Assembly: GCF_902170785.1 (NCBI RefSeq)
Contig: NZ_CABHYG010000001.1
Coordinates: 1 to 64,000 of the forward strand
Length of the DNA stretch: 64,000 nt
Direction: 5' to 3'
Source of the DNA: Yersinia proxima
GTDB taxonomy: Bacteria > Pseudomonadota > Gammaproteobacteria > Enterobacterales > Enterobacteriaceae
Position 1 is the stretch's first letter. Every line of letters begins with the position of its first letter. A program made the position numbers and the translations under genes. A model generated the notes under the pieces. The model saw nothing but the letters and a program-made list of their open reading frames with translations, was not told the origin of the DNA and searched no databases. Below, piece after piece: positions 59,088 through 64,000 of the stretch.

Positions 59088-59627
59088 TTATAGGGGAGGA
59101 ACCTCCCCTTGTTTAACCCATATCAACTCCTCCACCGGGAAACCATAATGCTTCGCAACAGACACCAAACGATCGCGGGTTTGGTTATCAATTGTTGGTG
59201 TGCGGGATAAAATCCACAGATATTCCCGGTTAGGGCCAGCAATCAAAGCATGTTGATATGCATCATCTAAATCAATGACATTATAGCCACCATAGAACGG
59301 GCCAAAGAAAGAGACTTTCAGTGAGGCTTGTTGCGGAGAACCAATAAAATAGGCTTTGCCGATACTCTCCTGCCATTGCTGTTTCTTCGCGTTATAACCC
59401 CGATTAATAACTTTTACACCGCCATCATCACGGGGTGAGTAATTAGCCGTGACATTATCTAATCCGCGCTCAAAAGAATGATCCAACCGGGCGATTTCAT
59501 ACCAGGTGCCGAGATAGCGGGGTAGTTGGAAGTTATCGACGATTTTCACGTCTTTTGGCGGCGTAACACTACAAGCGACAGAAAGCAACGTTGCTGTTAT
59601 TACGGATAATTTTGACCACAGACGCAT
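59088..59627 (-). CDS. blc: outer-membrane lipocalin Blc
   Basis: A 179-residue bacterial lipocalin. The signal peptide has the lipobox LSVAC, and the lipocalin motif is in LPRYLGTWYEIARLDHSFERGL. IVDNFQLP and LWILSRTP are typical. It binds lysophospholipids at the outer membrane. The last codons form half of an AGGGGAGG-CCTCCCCT hairpin shared with the convergent gdx gene. It is next to gdx as in E. coli. Confidence 0.94.
   Translation of the reverse strand: MRLWSKLSVITATLLSVACSVTPPKDVKIVDNFQLPRYLGTWYEIARLDHSFERGLDNVTANYSPRDDGGVKVINRGYNAKKQQWQESIGKAYFIGSPQQASLKVSFFGPFYGGYNVIDLDDAYQHALIAGPNREYLWILSRTPTIDNQTRDRLVSVAKHYGFPVEELIWVKQGEVPPL
59091..59110. terminator. hairpin at the gdx-blc junction
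   Basis: AGGGGAGG...CCTCCCCT is a perfect stem. It lies behind the gdx stop codon and inside the last codons of blc. It lacks a long T tract, so its strength is uncertain. Confidence 0.5.
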
Positions 59628-59754
59628 CGGTATTCCTTAGTATTTTTACTATTAGCTTGTAATTGAGAATAGCTATCATCTATGAAAGAGGCAAATGGAT
59701 GAATCTGAGTTATTGGTGGAATAGGGTATTGGCGGGATAAGTTGTTGGCGGTAC

Positions 59755-59789
59755 AACAAAAAACGGCCCGGCATAAGCACGGGCCGTTG
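59755..59789 (-). terminator. frdABCD terminator
   Basis: On the minus strand AACGGCCCGTGC...GCCGGGCCGTT is followed by a T-rich run. It lies 16 bases after the frdD stop codon. Confidence 0.87.
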
Positions 59790-59804
59790 ATAACGCATGG
59801 ACAA

Positions 59805-60161
59805 TTACAGTGTCAGAACACCGATGATAGCGACCACACTCAGAATGGCAGCCAGGCCATAGAACACCCATTTCCCAGCAGGAACGTGGATTTTCAAATC
59901 ATGCATGGCATGGTGGATGCGGTGTAAACCACACCACAGCGGCAGAATAATCATCAGCAGCAGGAATACCCGGCCAATGAAACTCTGACAAAATGCCAGC
60001 ACGCGCTCGTAGCTTAATGCTTCTCCTGGGAAGGCACCCAGTGGCAGCAAAATGGCAACCAACAGAATAACCGCCGGTGCAATAATGGCACTCCACATGC
60101 CGCCCGCACCGAACAGACCCCAGAAGATAGGTTCATCGGAGCGCTTAGGGACTTGATTCAT
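59805..60161 (-). CDS. frdD: fumarate reductase membrane subunit FrdD
   Basis: A 118-residue anchor with three membrane helices. It starts [21 protein letters not shown], as in E. coli FrdD. With FrdC it binds menaquinol and holds FrdAB to the membrane. The [11 protein letters not shown] stretch is the typical histidine-rich part near the third helix. GGAGGAG precedes the ATG at 60161. The gene follows frdC after 16 bases. Confidence 0.95.
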   Translation of the reverse strand: MNQVPKRSDEPIFWGLFGAGGMWSAIIAPAVILLVAILLPLGAFPGEALSYERVLAFCQSFIGRVFLLLMIILPLWCGLHRIHHAMHDLKIHVPAGKWVFYGLAAILSVVAIIGVLTL

Positions 60162-60177
60162 CTTGTTCTCCTCCGGG

Positions 60178-60570
60178 TTAGAGTAAGGCAACGGCCAGAA
60201 TAATCGCGGTAGCCACGATAGTCACAACCCACAGCGCCTTGATAACTGGCTCTGGACCCATTTTTTCGTCTTTAACAATAATATTGGCGGCCTTTGGTGC
60301 CAGTTCAAACCAGGTTTTGGTATGTAACACTGCGGCCAATAACGTAATGATATTGATCAGTAGCACCAACGGGTTTTGCAGGAATCCAACAAAGCCTTCC
60401 CACCCGGCCGGGCCACTTTTCAGTGCGAACACTCCGTAAATCAACAGAATACTGAACCAGACTGTGGGTACGGAAGTGCCTTCACGCAACATATAAAAGC
60501 GATAAAAACCGAGCTGTTGCCACCAGTTCGGGGCCATGGTACGGACGTATGCTTTACGTTTAGTAGTCAT
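60178..60570 (-). CDS. frdC: fumarate reductase membrane subunit FrdC
   Basis: A 130-residue anchor with three membrane helices. The N-terminus [32 protein letters not shown] and the [12 protein letters not shown] segment match FrdC. It forms the quinone site with FrdD. It starts 16 bases after frdB and is followed closely by frdD. Confidence 0.95.
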   Translation of the reverse strand: MTTKRKAYVRTMAPNWWQQLGFYRFYMLREGTSVPTVWFSILLIYGVFALKSGPAGWEGFVGFLQNPLVLLINIITLLAAVLHTKTWFELAPKAANIIVKDEKMGPEPVIKALWVVTIVATAIILAVALL

Positions 60571-60586
60571 TACTGTTTCCCCTCCC

Positions 60587-61321
60587 TTATTGTGGTTTCA
60601 GCATGGCGATCATGAAGTCTTTCGCACTCTCAACCTTGCCTTGCTGGATAGCAGCCGCAGGGTCAACGTGCTTAGGACAAACTTCAGAACAGTAGCCAAC
60701 AAAGGTACAACTCCAGACACCATTTTTGCCGTTTAGCTGTGGCATACGCTCTTTCTTACCGTGATCACGGTTATCCAGATTGTAACGGTGAGCCAGAGTG
60801 ATGGCTGCCGGGCCAATAAACTCAGGATTCAGACCAAACTGTGGGCAGGCGGCATAGCACAGGCCACAGTTAATACAGCCAGAGAACTGGTGGTATTTCG
60901 CCATTTGGGCCGGAGTCTGCTTATTCGGGCCGTCTTTAGGTTTGCGTTCATTGCCAATGATATAAGGTTTGATGGCTTCCAGACTCTCAATAAAGTGAGT
61001 CATATCCACCACTAAATCGCGTTCGATTGGGAAGTTGCCCAGCGCCTCAACTTTCATCCCACCGGTATATTCGCGCAGGAAAGTCTTACAGGCGAGTTTT
61101 GGCACTTTGTTGACCATCATGCCGCACGAGCCACAAATGGCCATCCGACAAGACCAGCGATAAGACAGATCCGGTGCCAGGTTATCTTTGATATACCCCA
61201 ACGCATCCAGCAGAGAGGTCTGCTCATCGTAAGGCACTTCAAAGGTTTCGAAGTGAGGTTCGCTATCACGTTCCGGGTTATAGCGCATGACTTCCATTTT
61301 CAGGAGTTTCATATCAGTCAT
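60587..61321 (-). CDS. frdB: fumarate reductase iron-sulfur subunit FrdB
   Basis: A 244-residue electron-transfer subunit. The [2Fe-2S] ligands are in [14 protein letters not shown] and KLAC. The ferredoxin-type motif [13 protein letters not shown] and a later [11 protein letters not shown] bind the [4Fe-4S] and [3Fe-4S] clusters. It carries electrons from the menaquinol site to FrdA. It overlaps frdA by eight bases. Confidence 0.97.
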   Translation of the reverse strand: MTDMKLLKMEVMRYNPERDSEPHFETFEVPYDEQTSLLDALGYIKDNLAPDLSYRWSCRMAICGSCGMMVNKVPKLACKTFLREYTGGMKVEALGNFPIERDLVVDMTHFIESLEAIKPYIIGNERKPKDGPNKQTPAQMAKYHQFSGCINCGLCYAACPQFGLNPEFIGPAAITLAHRYNLDNRDHGKKERMPQLNGKNGVWSCTFVGYCSEVCPKHVDPAAAIQQGKVESAKDFMIAMLKPQ

Positions 61322-63137
61322 TCGCCTGCTCCTTATCCTTTAAATCTTTTGCATCTTTGGCGTCTTTTGCATCTTGGGCGGTAGCTTCACCACCATAAAC
61401 GCGTTTTGCCGGGGCCAGCTTGGTAATTTTTACGTCGCTGTATTCAAGGCGTGGTGCGCCGCCTGGGGTATGGAAGGCCAGCGTGTGTTTGAGGAAGTTC
61501 ACATCATCACGCTCGGTGCAGCCTTCATCCAGACGTTGGTGCGCCCCGCGGGATTCTCTGCGATTCAGTGCCGAGTGGGCCATACATTCAGCCACATCTA
61601 AACCATAACCCAACTCGATGGTATAGAGCAGGTCGGTATTGAAAACACTGGAGTTATCGGTGATTTTCACGCGTTTGAAGCGCTCTTTCAGCTCAGCCAG
61701 TTTATCCACGGTCTTCTGCATCAGTTCCGGTGTGCGGTAAATGCCGCAACCTTCTTCCATTGATAAGCCCATCTCGTCGCGGATTTTAGACCAGTTTTCA
61801 GTCCCTTCCTGTTTCATCAGGTTGCTTAGGCGAGTTTCCACATCACGGGTCTGCGCATCCAACGCACTGCCATTGGCCGGGTTGCTTTCCATGGCGCGCG
61901 CTGCGGCTTGTTCGCCAGCAAGACGGCCAAAGACCACCAGTTCTGCCAGTGAGTTGGAGCCCAGACGGTTTGCGCCGTGCAGACCAACAGAAGAACATTC
62001 GCCAACAGCGAACAGCCCTTTGATTCGGGTTTCACACTGCTGGTTGGTTTCGATGCCACCCATGGTGTAATGTGCAGTTGGGCGCACTGGGATTGGCTCT
62101 TTAACCGGATCAACACCGACATATGCTTTCGCTAACTCACAGATGAATGGCAGGCGCTCAAGCAGTTTTTTCTCGCCCAAGTGGCGTAAGTCCAGATAGA
62201 CCACATCACCACGCGGCGTGGCGATAGTGCGGCCAGCACGCCATTCATGCCAGAAGGCTTGCGATACTTTATCGCGCGGGCCTAGTTCCATGTATTTGTT
62301 CTTTGGCTCGCCGAGCGGGGTTTCTGGCCCCATGCCGTAATCCTGCAAATAACGGTAGCCGTCTTTGTTGACCAGAATACCGCCCTCACCACGACAACCT
62401 TCGGTCATCAAGATGCCTGAACCCGGTAAGCCGGTAGGGTGATATTGCACAAATTCCATGTCACGCAGAGGCACACCGTGGTGGAAGGCCATCCCCATAC
62501 CATCACCGGTAACAATTCCGCCGTTGGTGTTATAACGATAAACACGACCAGCGCCGCCAGTGGCCATGACCACAGCATTGGCACGGATTTGCACCCGGGT
62601 GCCTTCCATCATATTCATGGCGACAACACCACGAGCCTGACCATCATCAACCAGAATATCCAGCACAAAATGCTCATCAAATCGTTGAATTTGTGGGTAT
62701 TTTAAAGAGGTCTGGAACAGGGTGTGTAGCATGTGGAAGCCGGTTTTATCTGCTGCAAACCAGGTCCGTTCAATTTTCATTCCGCCGAAACGACGGACGT
62801 TAACAGAACCATCTGGCTTACGGCTCCATGGGCAGCCCCAAATTTCTAACTGGGCCATTTCTTCCGGGCAGCTATGGACAAAGTGGTCTACAACATCTTG
62901 TTCACATAACCAGTCGCCACCGGCTACGGTATCGTGGAAATGGTAGTCAAAGGTATCGTGGTCCTGTGTGACGGCAGCTGATCCCCCTTCGGCAGCCACA
63001 GTGTGGCTACGCATTGGGTATACTTTCGAGATCAGAGCAATCTTCAGCTGAGGGTTGGCTTCCGCTGCGGCTATTGCTGCACGTAAACCAGCTCCCCCGG
63101 CCCCGATAATGGCAAGATCGGCGTTAAAGGTTTGCAC
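61314..63137 (-). CDS. frdA: fumarate reductase flavoprotein subunit FrdA
   Basis: A 607-residue catalytic subunit reducing fumarate to succinate in anaerobic respiration. The FAD motif [24 protein letters not shown] is at the start, and the covalent FAD histidine lies in [22 protein letters not shown] and [14 protein letters not shown] are conserved. The C-terminus ends in an Ala-Lys-Asp repeat ([13 protein letters not shown]), longer than the plain tail expected. An FNR-like site lies upstream at 63373. Confidence 0.97.
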   Translation of the reverse strand: MQTFNADLAIIGAGGAGLRAAIAAAEANPQLKIALISKVYPMRSHTVAAEGGSAAVTQDHDTFDYHFHDTVAGGDWLCEQDVVDHFVHSCPEEMAQLEIWGCPWSRKPDGSVNVRRFGGMKIERTWFAADKTGFHMLHTLFQTSLKYPQIQRFDEHFVLDILVDDGQARGVVAMNMMEGTRVQIRANAVVMATGGAGRVYRYNTNGGIVTGDGMGMAFHHGVPLRDMEFVQYHPTGLPGSGILMTEGCRGEGGILVNKDGYRYLQDYGMGPETPLGEPKNKYMELGPRDKVSQAFWHEWRAGRTIATPRGDVVYLDLRHLGEKKLLERLPFICELAKAYVGVDPVKEPIPVRPTAHYTMGGIETNQQCETRIKGLFAVGECSSVGLHGANRLGSNSLAELVVFGRLAGEQAAARAMESNPANGSALDAQTRDVETRLSNLMKQEGTENWSKIRDEMGLSMEEGCGIYRTPELMQKTVDKLAELKERFKRVKITDNSSVFNTDLLYTIELGYGLDVAECMAHSALNRRESRGAHQRLDEGCTERDDVNFLKHTLAFHTPGGAPRLEYSDVKITKLAPAKRVYGGEATAQDAKDAKDAKDLKDKEQAND

Positions 63138-63169
63138 TGCGCTTCTCCATTGTTCAAGTGAAAATCTTA

Positions 63170-63210
63170 TATCCTTCGTCCTTGACGCCGCGGTGGTGTT
63201 AACTGCAACG
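63170..63210. repeat. relic of a short Yersinia dispersed repeat, second copy
   Basis: TATCCTTCGTCCTTGACGCCGCGGTGGTG is closely similar to the stretch at 35654-35699. It looks like one end of a degenerate ERIC-like element. Confidence 0.45.
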
Positions 63211-63372
63211 CCAATGGCTTTGGCTATATAAATTAAATTTCTATTCTTAATATATTTTCTGATATTTTTATTACGCTAACTTATTAGTAGGTAACGAGAA
63301 TTATTCTATTAAGAATAGCTATTTCTTACTTTTTGTATGGAAATAATTATACCTAATGCTAAATGATAGAAA

Positions 63373-63386
63373 TTTGATGTGATCGA
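63373..63386 (-). promoter_or_regulatory. FNR-like site of frdABCD
   Basis: On the minus strand TCGATCACATCAAA matches the recalled E. coli frdA FNR site (TCGATCTCGTCAAA) at 12 of 14 bases; the flanks agree too. FNR would turn on fumarate reductase without oxygen. Confidence 0.65.
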
Positions 63387-63585
63387 TTGTTTTGTTTTAT
63401 TTGAACCATCTCAATGGCATTACTAGCAAAAACGTGATCCCAAACAGGATATGCTGGGCGAAAGTCATTTTTACAGAGGGAAATGCTGAATTCGTGGGGA
63501 GAATCTGCCAGATGAGTGACAGATTTGTCTGAGTGAGTAGATGCGAGTAGACTGCACCCCCTGTTTGATTTCGGAGTTAACCACC

Positions 63586-64000
63586 ATGAGCGAAACGGCA
63601 AGCTGGCAGCCGAGTGCACCCATCGCCAATTTGTTGAAGCGCGCAGCAATAATGGCAGAGATTCGGCGCTTTTTTGCCGATCGTGGCGTATTGGAAGTTG
63701 AAACGCCCACCATGAGCCAAGCGACAGTGACGGACATTCATTTAGTCCCATTCCAAACCCGGTTTGTTGGCCCGGGCGCTGCCGATGGTTTGACGCTGTA
63801 CATGATGACCAGCCCGGAATATCACATGAAGCGCCTGCTAGCAGCTGGCAGCGGTTCTATCTATCAATTGGGGCGCAGTTTCCGCAATGAAGAAGCTGGC
63901 CGTCATCACAATCCTGAATTCACTATGCTGGAATGGTATCGCCCGCATTATGATATGTATCGCCTGATGGATGAGGTGGATGACCTGTTGCAACAAATTC
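63586..64000 (+). CDS. epmA: EF-P--(R)-beta-lysine ligase EpmA, N-terminal part
   Basis: The first 138 residues of a class II lysyl-tRNA-synthetase-like enzyme; the gene runs off the window. [20 protein letters not shown] is the start of EpmA. Motif 2-like [20 protein letters not shown] is visible. EpmA attaches beta-lysine to Lys34 of EF-P, and both EF-P and EpmB are encoded at 56478-58111. TCGGAG lies before the ATG. No anticodon-binding domain precedes the catalytic part, as expected for EpmA. Confidence 0.95.
   Translation, partial: MSETASWQPSAPIANLLKRAAIMAEIRRFFADRGVLEVETPTMSQATVTDIHLVPFQTRFVGPGAADGLTLYMMTSPEYHMKRLLAAGSGSIYQLGRSFRNEEAGRHHNPEFTMLEWYRPHYDMYRLMDEVDDLLQQI

Larger units (their letters stand above)
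63138..63585. promoter_or_regulatory. divergent control region of frdABCD and epmA
   Basis: Four hundred and forty-eight bases. It holds a repeat relic at 63170-63210, an AT-rich stretch to about 63360 and the FNR-like site at 63373. The same divergent frdA-epmA arrangement is found in E. coli. Confidence 0.55.

Overview
The window reads as chromosome of an enterobacterium of the genus Yersinia, most probably Y. enterocolitica or a close relative. The ferrioxamine receptor at 25648-27780 has the length and start of FoxA. The heme receptor at 33491-35554 has 687 residues with His128 and His461 at the positions known to matter in Y. enterocolitica HemR. ERIC-type repeats and a gene order largely shared with Escherichia coli fit the same group. 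The species call is inference from recalled family features, not from a database search.

Left part (1-10141). The window opens on the last bases of a 5S rRNA with its terminators, then a secreted alpha/beta hydrolase, the acetate module acs-yjcH-actP on the minus strand, and gltP. Next comes an AT-rich group of three genes: an orphan NarL/FixJ response regulator, a two-helix membrane protein of unknown role and a divergent AraC-type activator.

Iron and heme part (10401-38509). A yedE/yedF-like sulfur or selenium pair and a HigBA toxin-antitoxin pair precede the most notable locus. This consists of a TonB-like protein, a FecI-type sigma factor, a FecR-type regulator, a TonB-dependent receptor with a signalling (STN) domain, a membrane-ABC fusion protein and a large M16 peptidase (12673-22839). 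The set matches the parts of the Pectobacterium ferredoxin-uptake (Fus) system and the E. coli yddAB-pqqL cluster, with surface signalling added. Then follow a MscS-type channel, foxA, a DUF1127 protein, a MocR-type regulator and the full heme locus: hemPRSTUV for uptake and hutW-hutX-chuY for heme handling or anaerobic degradation. Fur-box-like sequences lie before the Fus-like sigma gene, its receptor, foxA, hemP and hutW.

Middle part (38770-46891). A dienelactone-hydrolase-like protein, tRNA-Phe and yjdC are followed by garL-garR-garK-cdaR (glucarate/galactarate breakdown), a Crp-fold-like regulator and a lipoprotein. From recalled E. coli order (pheU-yjdC-dsbD-cutA-dcuA-aspA-fxsA-groSL), the stretch 40979-46891 looks inserted between yjdC and dsbD.

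Right part (46956-64000). This is a conserved block: dsbD, cutA, dcuA, aspA, fxsA, groS-groL, yjeI, epmB, efp, an entericidin, gdx/sugE under a guanidine-II riboswitch, blc, frdDCBA and the start of epmA. The three genes for EF-P and its lysylation (epmA, epmB, efp) are all here. DcuA, AspA and fumarate reductase together make a fumarate-respiration group. No prophage, insertion sequence or CRISPR array was seen.
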